Shown one piece after another: positions 33,834 through 43,186 of a stretch of DNA of 64,000 bases; position 1 is the stretch's first letter, and each line of letters begins with the position of its first letter. Both the position numbers and the translations under genes were made by a program. The DNA is taken from the NCBI RefSeq assembly GCF_002149965.1, contig NZ_MSQB01000026.1, forward strand, positions 1 through 64,000, in the 5' to 3' direction. The DNA is from Novosphingobium panipatense. Its GTDB lineage: Bacteria; Pseudomonadota; Alphaproteobacteria; Sphingomonadales; Sphingomonadaceae. The notes beneath the pieces are model-generated. The model saw only the letters and a program-made list of their open reading frames with translations, was not told where the DNA came from and searched no databases.

Positions 33834-35156
33834 ATGGCGAAAGCGATCACGGGCGAGAACGCCCGGACGGTTCGACGCGTATCGAGTATATCGGAGACGG
33901 GTGCGCCGCCAGAAGCCGGTGGGAACGGGGGCAGCCGCCTGCTTTCGCTCGACCTCACGCGCGGCGTTGCCATACTCGGCATCCTGGCCATCAACATCTC
34001 AGGCTTCGCGGGACCGAGCCTCGGCTCGCTGACGCCCCACGTTCCCGCCCCGGTCGGCCTGCCGGACGAGGCTGCCTGGGCCTTCGGCTTCCTGTTCTTC
34101 GAAGGCAAGATGCGCGCGCTCTTCGCCATGCTGTTCGGCGCGGGAATCGCGCTCCAGTGCGAGAAGATGGACGCACGGGGACGCGAGGGAGACGTCCTGC
34201 AGGTCCGCCGCCTCGCCTGGCTCATGCTCTTTGGCATGGCGCATTATCTGCTCCTGTGGTGGGGGGACATCCTGTTCGTCTACGCCTGCTGCGGGATCGC
34301 CGTGCTCTTCGTACGGCGACTGCCCTGCGCGGTCCTGCTCGGCATCGCAGCGGGCGTGATCGTGACCGCCACGGCCATCAACCTCTGGACCGCGCTGCCG
34401 CTGGCGGCGGCCGAGGAAGCCGTGCGACTGGGCACTGCAAGCCTGTCACAGCAACAGGCCGTGGCGGCGCGACTCGATCTCTATCAAGCAAATACCATGG
34501 CCCAGAGCGCGCTCTACCACGCCGGTTTTCTCGATATCGCGCTTGCCAAGCTGCGCGGCGACCCCTTGTGGCTCTTCACGGTCACGGCCCACGCCTGGAG
34601 CGAAGTGCTGCCGCTGATGCTGCTGGGCGTGGTGCTCCTGCGCAGCGGCTTCTTCGAGGGGCACTGGCCTGCCACCACGATGCGCTGGCTGCGAATCGGG
34701 GCTACGATCGCGGGACTCGCGCTCACGCTCGCAGTGCTGGCCTGGGCCTGGCCGCGCCATTTCCCGCCGATCGCCATGGCGGCGCTGCTCGGCTACGGTC
34801 TCTGGCCTGCCCATCTGCTGACCGCGCTCGGCTACGCCGCGCTGCTTGTATGGGCGGCACCCGGTCTTGCCCGAACCCGCATCGGCAAGCGCCTGATCAC
34901 GGCAGGGCGGCTCGCTTTCAGCAACTACATCGGCACCAGCCTGCTCATGTGCGCCCTGTTCTACGGCTGGGGCCTCGACCTGTTCGGAAAGGCAGGGCCG
35001 CTGGACCAGTGGGCCTTCGTCCTGATCGGCTGGATGGTCATGCTCGGCTGGGGCGAAGCATGGCTGATTCGCTATCGCAGAGGCCCGCTGGAGCTGGTCT
35101 GGCGGTCGCTGGTCGAGCAGAAACGCCTGAAAAACCGCGTCCCGGCAAGCGCTTGA
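33834..35156 (+). CDS. DUF418 polytopic membrane protein
   Basis: A 440-residue inner-membrane protein with about ten hydrophobic segments, starting with LSLDLTRGVAILGILAINI, the signature of DUF418/YeiB-like proteins. These resemble acyltransferase-3 membrane proteins and some are thought to be transporters; the function is unsettled. The C-terminal DUF418 core includes AGRLAFSNYIGTSLLMCALFYGWGL and a final RYRRGPLELVWRSL. GGGAGAAG lies before the ATG. An N-terminal extension of about 35 residues is hydrophilic. Confidence 0.85.
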   Translation: MAKAITGENARTVRRVSSISETGAPPEAGGNGGSRLLSLDLTRGVAILGILAINISGFAGPSLGSLTPHVPAPVGLPDEAAWAFGFLFFEGKMRALFAMLFGAGIALQCEKMDARGREGDVLQVRRLAWLMLFGMAHYLLLWWGDILFVYACCGIAVLFVRRLPCAVLLGIAAGVIVTATAINLWTALPLAAAEEAVRLGTASLSQQQAVAARLDLYQANTMAQSALYHAGFLDIALAKLRGDPLWLFTVTAHAWSEVLPLMLLGVVLLRSGFFEGHWPATTMRWLRIGATIAGLALTLAVLAWAWPRHFPPIAMAALLGYGLWPAHLLTALGYAALLVWAAPGLARTRIGKRLITAGRLAFSNYIGTSLLMCALFYGWGLDLFGKAGPLDQWAFVLIGWMVMLGWGEAWLIRYRRGPLELVWRSLVEQKRLKNRVPASA

Positions 35157-35177
35157 TGACTATTTGAAGAACGCTAT

Positions 35178-35192
35178 TGCGATCCATTTGCA
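35178..35192. promoter_or_regulatory. Candidate Fur-type box upstream of bfd
   Basis: TGCGATCCATTTGCA resembles the alphaproteobacterial TGCAAATNATTTGCA-like iron box, with one half well conserved. It lies 34 bases before bfd, whose products are normally induced in iron starvation. Confidence 0.45.
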
Positions 35193-35225
35193 GTTGCATA
35201 TGATGGTCATCAAGAGGATCGCACC

Positions 35226-35420
35226 ATGTACGTTTGTATCTGCAATGCCATTCGTGAGACCGACCTGCGCACCGTCGCCCGCTGCTGCCGCGGCGATGCA
35301 ACAGCGCTCTACGGGGCTCTCGGACATGCACCGCAGTGCGGACAGTGCCTGGACGATGCCGAAGATATTATCGCCGAGGAATCGGCAAGCGCCAACGCGC
35401 CACTAAGCGCGGCAGCCTGA
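35226..35420 (+). CDS. bfd: Bacterioferritin-associated ferredoxin Bfd
   Basis: A 64-residue [2Fe-2S] protein that donates electrons to bacterioferritin heme to release stored iron. The cluster cysteines are at positions 4, 6, 38 and 41, exactly as in E. coli Bfd. A candidate Fur box precedes it and a hairpin terminator follows it, so it can be transcribed apart from the downstream bfr. The C-terminal Ser/Ala-rich tail is variable in the family. Confidence 0.94.
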   Translation: MYVCICNAIRETDLRTVARCCRGDATALYGALGHAPQCGQCLDDAEDIIAEESASANAPLSAAA

Positions 35421-35439
35421 CCCTGTAACAAGGCGGGTT

Positions 35440-35464
35440 ACACCTGGCTTCGGCCGGGTGTTTT
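35440..35464 (+). terminator. Terminator after bfd
   Basis: CACCTGGC-TTCG-GCCGGGTG (35441-35460) followed by TTTT. It would uncouple bfd from bfr, whose expression is usually opposite with respect to iron. Confidence 0.7.
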
Positions 35465-35533
35465 CGCGTGTCCGCTTGCCATGAGGGGCTGAAAAGGCCA
35501 TAAGCTCGCCCGAACAGATTCAGGAGCTTTCCC

Positions 35534-36013
35534 ATGAAGGGCGACCAGAAGGTCATCGATTATCTCAACAAGGCGCTCTTCAACGAGCTGACCGCGATCA
35601 ACCAGTACTGGCTGCATTACCGCATGCTCGACAACTGGGGCATCAAGAAGCTGGCCGAGTACGAGCGCCACGAATCGATCGACGAGATGAAGCACGCCGA
35701 CGTCCTGGCCGATCGCATCCTCTATCTCGACGGTCTTCCCAACTTCCAGGCCCTGGGCAAGCTGCGCGTCGGCGAAAGCGTCGAGGAAATCCTCAAGGCC
35801 GACCTCGCACTCGAATATGATGCGATCCCGATGCTCAAGGAAGCCATCGCCCACTGCGAGACCGTGCGTGACTTCGTCAGCCGCGAAATCTTCGCCCGCA
35901 TCCTCGAAAGCGAGGAAGAGCACGTCGACTTCCTCGAAAAGCAGTTCGACATGATCGAACGCATGGGCATCCAGAACTACTGCCAGCTTCAGAGCAAGCC
36001 GGCGGAAGACTGA
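35534..36013 (+). CDS. bfr: Bacterioferritin
   Basis: A 159-residue heme-containing ferritin that oxidises and stores iron in a 24-mer. Met52, the axial heme ligand, is present. All six ferroxidase residues are in place: Glu18, Glu51, His54, Glu94, Glu127 and His130. Length is canonical. It is next to bfd but separated by a terminator, and has its own AGGAGC ribosome site. Confidence 0.97.
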   Translation: MKGDQKVIDYLNKALFNELTAINQYWLHYRMLDNWGIKKLAEYERHESIDEMKHADVLADRILYLDGLPNFQALGKLRVGESVEEILKADLALEYDAIPMLKEAIAHCETVRDFVSREIFARILESEEEHVDFLEKQFDMIERMGIQNYCQLQSKPAED

Positions 36014-36048
36014 TCAAGTTAAGACTGGCAAGAGGCGCGCGAACGGAG

Positions 36049-37107
36049 ATGGACTTTGTCGCGCGCCTCGGCCTTTCGATACCGCTGATACAGGCGCCGA
36101 TGGCGGGCACGTCCACGCCCGCGCTGGCCGCCGAAGTCTGCAATGCCGGAGCGCTCGGTTCGCTCGCCCTCGGCGCCATCGGCCCTGAAGAGGCCCGCAG
36201 GCAGATCGCCGATCTGCGCGGCCAGACCGACCGCCCCTTCAACCTCAACCTCTTCGTCCACGAAGCGCCGCGCACCGATCTCGCGCGCGAGCAGGCCTGG
36301 CTGGACGCCCTCGCGCCCGCCTTCGCCGCATTCGGCGCCAGCCCTCCCCCCGCGCTCGAAACGATCTACCAGAGTTTCGCGGGCAGTGCGGAGATGCTCG
36401 ATGTCGTGCTGGAGGCCCGCCCCGCCGTCGTCAGCTTCCATTTCGGCCTGCCCGATTCCCGCGCAATTGCAGCACTCAAGGCGGCAGGCTGCCTGCTGCT
36501 GGGCAGCGTCACCAGCCTTGCCGAAGCCGAACTCTCGCTGGCCGCCGGGATCGACGTGGTCGTGGCGCAAGGCTGGGAAGCGGGCGGCCATCGCGGCCTG
36601 TTCGATCCTGACGCGGCGGACGACCGGCTCGGCACCCTGGCGCTGACGCGTCTGCTTGCCCGCTGGGGCAAGCTGCCGGTGATCGCGGCGGGCGGCATCA
36701 TGGACGGTGCAGGCATCCGCGCGGCCCTGGATCTCGGCGCCGTCGCCACCCAGCTCGGCACGGCTTTCGTCGCCTGCCCGGAAAGCAGCGCCGATGCCGG
36801 TTACCGCGCGCTGCTGGCCTCGGACGCGGCGCTGCATACCACGATGACGCGCGCCATTTCCGGCCGTCCGGCGCGCTGCCTTGCCAATCGCTTCACGCAG
36901 CTCGGCGAGCGCGCCGACCTGCCGCCCGTCCCCGACTATCCGCGCACCTACCATGCCGGAAAGGCGCTCAACGCCGCCGCAAAGGCGCAAGGCGAGCCGC
37001 TCTACGGCGCGCAATGGGCGGGACAGGGCGCGCCGCTGTCCCGGCCCATGGCGGCGGCGGAGCTGGTCGCCCTGCTCGCCGCCGAACTGGCGCTTACCCG
37101 GCCTTAG
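36049..37107 (+). CDS. Nitronate monooxygenase family flavoprotein
   Basis: A 352-residue FMN-dependent TIM-barrel protein of the nitronate monooxygenase / 2-nitropropane dioxygenase family. It has LIQAPMAGTSTPALAAEVCNAG at the N-terminus, GWEAGGHRG around residue 178 and the phosphate-binding IAAGGIMDGAGIRAALDLGA. These enzymes detoxify alkyl nitronates such as propionate 3-nitronate; some relatives act on other substrates. It starts 35 bases after bfr on the same strand. The stop overlaps the convergent S9 peptidase gene by four bases. Confidence 0.9.
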   Translation: MDFVARLGLSIPLIQAPMAGTSTPALAAEVCNAGALGSLALGAIGPEEARRQIADLRGQTDRPFNLNLFVHEAPRTDLAREQAWLDALAPAFAAFGASPPPALETIYQSFAGSAEMLDVVLEARPAVVSFHFGLPDSRAIAALKAAGCLLLGSVTSLAEAELSLAAGIDVVVAQGWEAGGHRGLFDPDAADDRLGTLALTRLLARWGKLPVIAAGGIMDGAGIRAALDLGAVATQLGTAFVACPESSADAGYRALLASDAALHTTMTRAISGRPARCLANRFTQLGERADLPPVPDYPRTYHAGKALNAAAKAQGEPLYGAQWAGQGAPLSRPMAAAELVALLAAELALTRP

Positions 37108-39218
37108 TCAGTCTTGGCCGGAGTCTTGTCGGTCCGGTACTTGTCGAACCACGCCAGGATGGCCGAAGCCTTGGCAGCCGACTGCGAGGGCCGTGCCGCG
37201 ATGCCGCCATGACTCGCTCCCGGCACTTTGACCAGCGCCGTGGGCACGCCGCGGATCTGGAGCGCGGCGTAATACTGCTCCGCCTCGCTCACCGGGGTGC
37301 GGAAGTCTTCCGATCCGACCACCACCATCGTCGGCGTCTTCACATTGCCCACAAGGCTCAGCGGCGAACGGCGCCAGTATTCCATGGGATCCTCCCAGGG
37401 CTTCTTGTCGAACCAGTAGCGCGAGGTGAAGGGCGTCGCGTCCATGGTCAGCGCCTCGCTGATCCAGTTGATCACGGGCTTCTGGGTAACGGCCGCCTTG
37501 AACCGGTCGGTCTTGCCCACGATCCACGCCGTCAGCACGCCGCCGCCCGATCCGCCGGTGACGAAGAGGTTGTTCGGGTCGGCCACGCCGTCCGCGATGG
37601 CGGCATCGACGCTGGCCATCAGGTCGTCATAGTCGGTGCCGGGATAGGCCCGGTCGATCAGGTTGGCGAATTCCTCCCCGTAAGAGGTGCTACCGCGCGG
37701 GTTGGTGTAAAGCACTGCATAGCCGTGCGCCGCATAGAGCTGATAGTCGGTGGCGAAGCCCGGCGCATAGGCGGTGTTCGGCCCGCCGTGGATTTCCAGG
37801 ATCAGCGGCGCCTTCTGCCCCGGCGCCAGGCCCGGCGGCGTCACCAGCCAGGCATCGATGGCGCGCCCGTCCGGTGCGGTCACGGCAAGCTTGCGCACGG
37901 GCGCCAGCGCCTTGGCATCGAGCCAGGTGCCGTTGAGATCGGTCAGCTTGCGCCCTTCCCCGCCGCTACTCACCCAGAGATCGGCCGGACGCTGCGCCGT
38001 GCCCGAAGTATAGGCCACGCGCCCGCCGCTGGAAACGCTGAAGGCCCCGCCGGTATAAGGCCGGTCGAAGTGATCGCCCGGGCTCAGCCCTTCGACCACA
38101 TTCCTGATCCCGCCATCCAGGCCGACGCGCGCGACATAAGTCTTCGCGTGATCGTCGTACTGCACCATGATCGCGGAATTACCGGCCCATTCAAGCGCGT
38201 CGATCGACTTGTCGAAGCTGCCGGTCAGCAAGCGCGAACCCGTGCCGTCACTGTTCATGACGTAGAGATCGGAGTTTTCGTAGGAGCGGTTGACGTCGTC
38301 GAAACCGACATAGGCGATGTGCCTGCCGTCCGGCGAGACTTTCGCTCCAGCATCCGGGCCATTGCGCGACGTCAGCGCGGTCACTGCGCCGCTGGCGAGA
38401 TCGAGCGCGTAGACTTCCGAATTGTTGATGTCGCGCTGCCAGTTTTCATGGCGATTGGCGCCGAACAGGATGCGCTTGCCGTCCGGCGTCCAGGACAGCG
38501 GGCCGCCATCGTCGAAGTCACCGAAGGTGAGCTGGCGCGGCGCGCCGCCTTCGGCGGAGACGAGGAAGATGTGGTCGTAACCGGGCTGCGCATAGCCGCC
38601 GCCGTCGAAGCGATACGTCACCCGGTCGATCACCTGAAGCGGCTCGGCCCATTGCGCGCCTTCGGGGCGATTGGCAGGCTGCGCGCCCATCTTCGGCGCC
38701 TCGCCCGGAACCCGCATGGTATAGGCGATCTGCCGCCCGTCCGGCGACCAGGAAAGCGCGCCCGGACTGTCCGGCAGGCCGGTAACCTTGATTTTCGCGC
38801 CGCTTTCCAGCCAGAGGACATAGAGCTGCGGCGCGCCGCTGCCGTCGCTCGATACATAGGCCAGACGCTTGCCGTCCGGCGACCAGCGCGGCGAGAAATG
38901 CGCCCCCGCCCCGGTCACGAGCGGCCGCTGCGCACCGCTGGCGACATCGACCATCCAGATCGAAGGGACGACCTTGTCGGTCATCACGTCGGCGGCGGAG
39001 CGGACATAGGCGATACGGCTGCCGTCGCGGGAAATCTGCGGGTCGGTGACGCCCGAAAGCTTGAACAGATCGTCCGGCGTAAAGCCGCGCTCGGGGCCTT
39101 TCACGGCGTCCTTCGCGGGCGCCTCGGCGGAGGCGACGGCGGACGAAACCGACAGGGCGGCACAGGAAAGCGCAAGAACGGCGCGAAGGGCGAACGCGCC
39201 CGAAGGAATTTGACGCAA
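37104..39218 (-). CDS. S9 family prolyl-oligopeptidase-like peptidase, exported
   Basis: About 704 residues: a signal peptide (ending near VASA), a WD40-like beta-propeller (repeated SPDGKRLAYV, SWSPDGRQIAYT, SPDGRHIAYV units) and an alpha/beta-hydrolase domain with the nucleophilic Ser in VTGGSGGGVL and the catalytic His in GASHGG. It resembles dipeptidyl and acylaminoacyl peptidases and likely degrades peptides in the periplasm. There is no ATG at the signal peptide; I chose TTG at 39218, which has GGAG upstream and gives a normal signal peptide. An ATG at 39296 would put 26 extra residues before it and crowd the divergent gene. Confidence 0.88.
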   Translation of the reverse strand: MRQIPSGAFALRAVLALSCAALSVSSAVASAEAPAKDAVKGPERGFTPDDLFKLSGVTDPQISRDGSRIAYVRSAADVMTDKVVPSIWMVDVASGAQRPLVTGAGAHFSPRWSPDGKRLAYVSSDGSGAPQLYVLWLESGAKIKVTGLPDSPGALSWSPDGRQIAYTMRVPGEAPKMGAQPANRPEGAQWAEPLQVIDRVTYRFDGGGYAQPGYDHIFLVSAEGGAPRQLTFGDFDDGGPLSWTPDGKRILFGANRHENWQRDINNSEVYALDLASGAVTALTSRNGPDAGAKVSPDGRHIAYVGFDDVNRSYENSDLYVMNSDGTGSRLLTGSFDKSIDALEWAGNSAIMVQYDDHAKTYVARVGLDGGIRNVVEGLSPGDHFDRPYTGGAFSVSSGGRVAYTSGTAQRPADLWVSSGGEGRKLTDLNGTWLDAKALAPVRKLAVTAPDGRAIDAWLVTPPGLAPGQKAPLILEIHGGPNTAYAPGFATDYQLYAAHGYAVLYTNPRGSTSYGEEFANLIDRAYPGTDYDDLMASVDAAIADGVADPNNLFVTGGSGGGVLTAWIVGKTDRFKAAVTQKPVINWISEALTMDATPFTSRYWFDKKPWEDPMEYWRRSPLSLVGNVKTPTMVVVGSEDFRTPVSEAEQYYAALQIRGVPTALVKVPGASHGGIAARPSQSAAKASAILAWFDKYRTDKTPAKTD

Positions 39219-39334
39219 GACGGCAGAGCTCCTGCTCGAATGGAGGATGGCCCTGTCTTGCGCAGACTTCGTGAAAAATCCAGTCACCTCGGCCACCAGC
39301 CTTGCCTCAATGAAAAACGTGGTAAGAGGCGCAG

Positions 39335-40489
39335 ATGGAGCATCCCGAGCGCCCCCCTTATACGATCGAGGACTATGGCTTCGGCGTCCTCGTCATCATC
39401 GTCACCGCTGCCTTCGTCTGGCTGCTGCTGCCCTATTTCGGGGCGGTGCTCTGGGGCGTCGTCGCCGCGATCCTGTTCCAGCCGCTGACGGCGAAGCTTG
39501 CGGCCCGGCTCGGAGGCCGCAAGAGCCTGGCCGCCAGCCTCATGCTGCTGGTGCTGCTGGCATTGTTCATCATTCCCACGATCCTGCTAGGCATCAGCCT
39601 CGTCCAGGAAGTCTCGAACCTCTATGAAAAGGTCCGGCTCGGGGAGATCGATATCCCGCGCATGATGGAGCAATTGCGCGCCGCGCTGCCGGAATCGGTG
39701 GAGCGCCTGATCGACCGCTACGGCCTTGCCGATTTCGAGAACCTGCGCCGCCAGTTCGGCGCGGGCATCGCCAATGCCCTGCAGGGCCTTGCCGCGAGGC
39801 TGCTATCGGTGGGCCAGGGGGCGCTGAGCTTTCTGGCGGCGCTCGGCGTCATGCTCTACCTCATGTTCTTCCTGCTGCGCGACGGCGATCGCTACGGCGC
39901 GCTGATCCGCGACGCCATGCCGCTGCGCCCGCACCTGCGCGACCGGCTCGTGAACAATTTCGTGATCGTGGTTCGGGCCACGATGAAGGGCACCGTCGTC
40001 GTCGCCGTGGCGCAGGGACTTGTGGGCGGCACGATCTTCTCGCTGCTGGGAATTCCGGGCTCGCTGCTCTGGGGCGTGCTGATGGGGTTCTTCTCGCTGC
40101 TTCCCGCCGTCGGCACCGGGCTGGTCTGGGTCCCCATGGCCGCCTACCTGCTGGCGACCGGCCAGGTCTGGCAAGGCGGCGTGCTCACCTTCTGCGGCCT
40201 TTTCGTGATCGGCATGATCGACAATATCCTGCGCCCCATCCTGGTCGGGCGGGACACGCGCATGCCGGACTTCGTGGTGCTGATCGCGACCCTGGCGGGC
40301 CTGCAGATCTTCGGGCTCAACGGCTTCATCGTCGGCCCGGTGATCGCCGCGCTGTTCATCGCCGTCTGGACGCTGATGCGCGAGATCAAGAACAGCGACG
40401 GCATGCTGGAACCCGACGCCATCGAGGTGGAGGAGCAGCAGAGCGACGCGCCGCTGCTGGATGCGGAAACCGCAGCCCATCCGTCCTGA
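39335..40489 (+). CDS. AI-2E family transporter (PerM-like)
   Basis: A 384-residue inner-membrane protein with about eight hydrophobic segments in the AI-2E/PerM arrangement: FGVLVIIVTAAFVWLLLPYF, LLVLLALFIIPTILLGISLV, a hydrophilic middle domain (residues 90-145), and a C-terminal group with GIPGSLLWGVLMGFFSLLPAVGTGLVW and DNILRPILVGRDTRMPDFVV. Members export autoinducer-2 or act as Na+/H+ antiporters; substrate not inferable. It ends at a strong shared terminator. Confidence 0.9.
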   Translation: MEHPERPPYTIEDYGFGVLVIIVTAAFVWLLLPYFGAVLWGVVAAILFQPLTAKLAARLGGRKSLAASLMLLVLLALFIIPTILLGISLVQEVSNLYEKVRLGEIDIPRMMEQLRAALPESVERLIDRYGLADFENLRRQFGAGIANALQGLAARLLSVGQGALSFLAALGVMLYLMFFLLRDGDRYGALIRDAMPLRPHLRDRLVNNFVIVVRATMKGTVVVAVAQGLVGGTIFSLLGIPGSLLWGVLMGFFSLLPAVGTGLVWVPMAAYLLATGQVWQGGVLTFCGLFVIGMIDNILRPILVGRDTRMPDFVVLIATLAGLQIFGLNGFIVGPVIAALFIAVWTLMREIKNSDGMLEPDAIEVEEQQSDAPLLDAETAAHPS

Positions 40490-40493
40490 CAGG

Positions 40494-40531
40494 AAAAAGA
40501 CCGCCGGAGAGGATCTCCGACGGCCTTTTTT
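40494..40531. terminator. Bidirectional terminator between the AI-2E gene and der
   Basis: Hairpin with AAAAAGACCG.CGGAGA on the left and TCTCCG.CGGCC TTTTTT on the right, filling the 42-base gap between convergent stops. It can serve both genes. Confidence 0.88.
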
Positions 40532-41908
40532 CTACTTCGCGAAGGGGTTCTTCGGCATGCGCAGATTGAGCCGGATCGGCACAGCCTCGAAGCCCAGTTC
40601 GCGGCGGATGCCGTTGATCAGGTAGCGGCGGTAGCTTTCCGGCAGCAGGTCCAGACGCGTACCGAACAGCACGAAGCCCGGCGGGCGGGTCTTGGCCTGG
40701 GTGATATAGCGCAGCTTGATCCGCTTGCCGCCAGGTGCCGGCGGCGGGTTGGCCGAGAGCGCATCGTCGAACCAGCGGTTGAGCGCGGCGGTCGGCACGC
40801 GCTTGCTCCAGGCCTCGCGGATCGAGAAGCCGGTGGCGATCAGATCGTCGATGCCCTTGCCGGTACGCGCCGAAACCGCCAGCAGCGGCACGCCGCGCAC
40901 CTGCGCCAGACCTTCGTCGAGAGCGCCGCGAATGCCGTTGAACAGGCCGGACGGGCCTTCCGCCACGTCCCACTTGTTGATCGCGATGATCAGCGCGCGG
41001 CCTTCCTCCAGCACCTTCGAAGCGATGGTGAGGTCCTGATGCTCGAGCCCGCGCGTGGCGTCGAGCAGCAGCACGACCACTTCGGCGAAGTCGATCGCGT
41101 GGCGTGCGTCGGCCACGGCCATGCGCTCCAGCTTCTCGGTCACGTTGGCGCGCTTGCGCATGCCCGCCGTGTCGATCAGGCTGACTTGGCGCACGTCCTG
41201 CGTCTTGGGATCGGTCCATTCCCAATCCACCGTGATCGAATCGCGAGTGATCCCCGCTTCCGGCCCGGTCATCAGGCGGTCTTCACCGAGGATGCGGTTG
41301 ATCAGGGTGGACTTGCCCGCGTTCGGGCGGCCGACGATGGCCAGCTTGAGCGGACGGCGCAGCAGCGCTTCATCGTCCTCTTCCTCGGGGAACTCCGGCT
41401 CTTCGGGCTGGAGCGGTTCGAGGTGCGGCAGCAGCGATTCGAACAGGTCGGCAATGCCGATGCCATGCTCGGCCGAGAACGTGATCGGCTCGCCGAGGCC
41501 CAGCGAATAGGCTTCGAGCACGCCGCTCTCTCCGGCGCGCCCCTCGGCCTTGTTGGCCAGCACCACGACCGGCACCGTCGAGGCGCGCAGCCACTGGCCG
41601 ATTTCCTCGTCCAGCGGGGTGAGACCGGCCCGCGCGTCGACCACGAAAAGCGCGACATCGGCGGTTTCCAGCGCCGCCTCGGTCTGCTTGCGCATACGGC
41701 CGGGCAGCGTCTCGTCCTCGTCGTCTTCCCAGCCTGCCGTATCGACGATCTGGAATTTCAGGCCGAGCAGTTCGGCGTCTCCGAAGCGGCGGTCACGCGT
41801 GACGCCGGGCTGATCGTCGACGAGCGCGAGTTTCTTGCCGACGAGCCGGTTGAACAGCGTGGACTTGCCGACGTTCGGTCGGCCGATGATGATGACCTGG
41901 GGTAACAT
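40532..41908 (-). CDS. der: Ribosome biogenesis GTPase Der (EngA)
   Basis: A 458-residue essential GTPase with two tandem G domains (first P-loop GRPNVGKST near residue 9, second GRPNAGKST near residue 186) and a C-terminal KH-like domain. G3 motifs DTAGW and DTAGM and G4 motifs NKAEG and NKWD are present. Der acts in 50S subunit assembly. I chose the ATG at 41908, which starts MLPQVIIIGRPNVG; the frame continues upstream but out of family. Confidence 0.97.
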   Translation of the reverse strand: MLPQVIIIGRPNVGKSTLFNRLVGKKLALVDDQPGVTRDRRFGDAELLGLKFQIVDTAGWEDDEDETLPGRMRKQTEAALETADVALFVVDARAGLTPLDEEIGQWLRASTVPVVVLANKAEGRAGESGVLEAYSLGLGEPITFSAEHGIGIADLFESLLPHLEPLQPEEPEFPEEEDDEALLRRPLKLAIVGRPNAGKSTLINRILGEDRLMTGPEAGITRDSITVDWEWTDPKTQDVRQVSLIDTAGMRKRANVTEKLERMAVADARHAIDFAEVVVLLLDATRGLEHQDLTIASKVLEEGRALIIAINKWDVAEGPSGLFNGIRGALDEGLAQVRGVPLLAVSARTGKGIDDLIATGFSIREAWSKRVPTAALNRWFDDALSANPPPAPGGKRIKLRYITQAKTRPPGFVLFGTRLDLLPESYRRYLINGIRRELGFEAVPIRLNLRMPKNPFAK

Positions 41909-42083
41909 GCTATAACTCGATAAGGGATTCCGGCCCCTAGACGAATTCCGCGCAAATGGGAACTTTCGCATTTCCTGCGCTGTTTTTGCCCCGCAGCAGG
42001 ATCGATCCGGGAACAAATTCCTACTTCGCGATTAACCATCCCCCGAAGGATTCTCACAAGCAGACAGGGCCGAATTGAGGGGC

Positions 42084-42701
42084 ATGAAAGGTTACCGGAT
42101 CGCAATCATGCTGGGGCTGGCCGGGGCGACGATCGCGCCTGCCATGTTTAATACTGCCAGCGCCCGCACCGCCATCGAAGAGGCACGCGCCTCCATAGAC
42201 GACGATCGTTCGGCAGCGAACGGCCCCGACTATCTCGAATGCGTGCCTTATGCCCGCCAGCTTTCGGGCATCCAGATCTTCGGCGATGCACATACCTGGT
42301 GGAAGCAGGCCTCGGGCCGCTACGCCACCGGCCATGCCCCCAAGGTCGGCGCGGTCATGGCGATGGAGCCTTATGCCGGATCGCAGCTCGGCCATGTCGC
42401 CACGGTCAGCAAAGTGGTCGATTCGCGCACGATCCTCGTCAGTCATGCCAACTGGTCCCCGATCGAGGGCCAGCGCGGGCGGATCGAGAAGAACGTCACC
42501 GTGCTGGACGTCTCCCCCGCCAACGACTGGAGCGAAGTGCGCGTCTGGTACGAACCGATCCACAATCTCGGCAACACGCACTGGCCGGTTTCGGGCTTCA
42601 TCTACAACAGCAAGGCTGGAAAGACGGCAAAAACGACTGCGACCAGCAAAAAGGGCCGCCAAAGCGACCCTATCGGCGACATCATCGCCGGAAACTACTG
42701 A
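42084..42701 (+). CDS. CHAP-domain secreted amidase-like protein
   Basis: A 205-residue protein with a signal peptide (MLGLAGATIAPAMFNTASA) and a CHAP domain, the NlpC/P60-related cysteine hydrolase fold. The catalytic Cys53 lies in YLECVPYARQLSG and the His104 in QLGHVATVSKV; an acidic third residue follows. CHAP proteins cleave peptidoglycan cross-bridges or stem amides. The start at 42084 has GAGGGG upstream; a TTG at 42075 is less likely. A palindromic repeat follows at 42719. Confidence 0.85.
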   Translation: MKGYRIAIMLGLAGATIAPAMFNTASARTAIEEARASIDDDRSAANGPDYLECVPYARQLSGIQIFGDAHTWWKQASGRYATGHAPKVGAVMAMEPYAGSQLGHVATVSKVVDSRTILVSHANWSPIEGQRGRIEKNVTVLDVSPANDWSEVRVWYEPIHNLGNTHWPVSGFIYNSKAGKTAKTTATSKKGRQSDPIGDIIAGNY

Positions 42702-42718
42702 GCACCCTTAAAACCCAT

Positions 42719-42747
42719 CGTCACCCTGAACTTGTTTCAGGGTGACG
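42719..42747. repeat. Intergenic palindrome, CCTGAAC family, copy b
   Basis: A single unit: CGTCACCCTGAA with its complement TTTCAGGGTGACG form a compact hairpin of about 12-bp arms. It directly follows the CHAP gene and may act as its terminator. Confidence 0.75.
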
Positions 42748-42808
42748 ATGTGGTTGAATGCAGATCTCGCGTCATCGCCCCTATAACGAGGCGATAACGC
42801 TCAGGATA

Positions 42809-43096
42809 TCAGGCCTTGGCGACCGGCGCGTCCTCGCCGAGATCCTCGTACCAGGCCTCGACCGGACCGGCGAGCTTCACCGTCAGCGGATTGCCCTTGC
42901 GGTCCAGCGTCTTGCCGGCCTGTACCCGCACCCAGCCTTCGGAAATGCAATATTCCTCGACATTGGTGCGCACGGTGCCCTTGAAGCGGATGCCGACGCC
43001 GCGCTTCAGCTTGTCCTCGTCGAAGAACGGGCTGCTGGGGTTGATGGCGAGGTGATCGGGCGGCACGTCCGCGCCGGATTTGGTCTCTTCGGTCAT
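42809..43096 (-). CDS. DUF3297 family protein
   Basis: A 95-residue protein recognised by its DUF3297 sequence: DHLAINPSSPFFDEDKLKRGVGIRFKG, VEEYCISEGWVRV and KGNPLTVKLAGPVEAWYEDL. It is small, basic-acidic mixed, without signal or membrane segment. Function unknown; typically found as a single gene in alphaproteobacteria. The start at 43096 has GAGGG upstream. Confidence 0.82.
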   Translation of the reverse strand: MTEETKSGADVPPDHLAINPSSPFFDEDKLKRGVGIRFKGTVRTNVEEYCISEGWVRVQAGKTLDRKGNPLTVKLAGPVEAWYEDLGEDAPVAKA

Positions 43097-43186
43097 GCCC
43101 TCGCGATTTAATTGCAGATGGCCGCTTGTCAATTCGATCCGACTCATCTAGAGGCGCGCTTCCCCGACGGACACGGTCCGCACGGC

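Noticed and set aside
37014..39488. 824-codon open frame on the plus strand
   Set aside because: It is antisense to the S9 peptidase, is dominated by Arg, Gly, Ala and His, and has no recognisable domain; high GC leaves antisense frames open.
41908..42016. N-terminal extension of der up to 42016
   Set aside because: The extra 36 codons do not resemble the family and precede the P-loop start MLPQVIIIGRPNVG.
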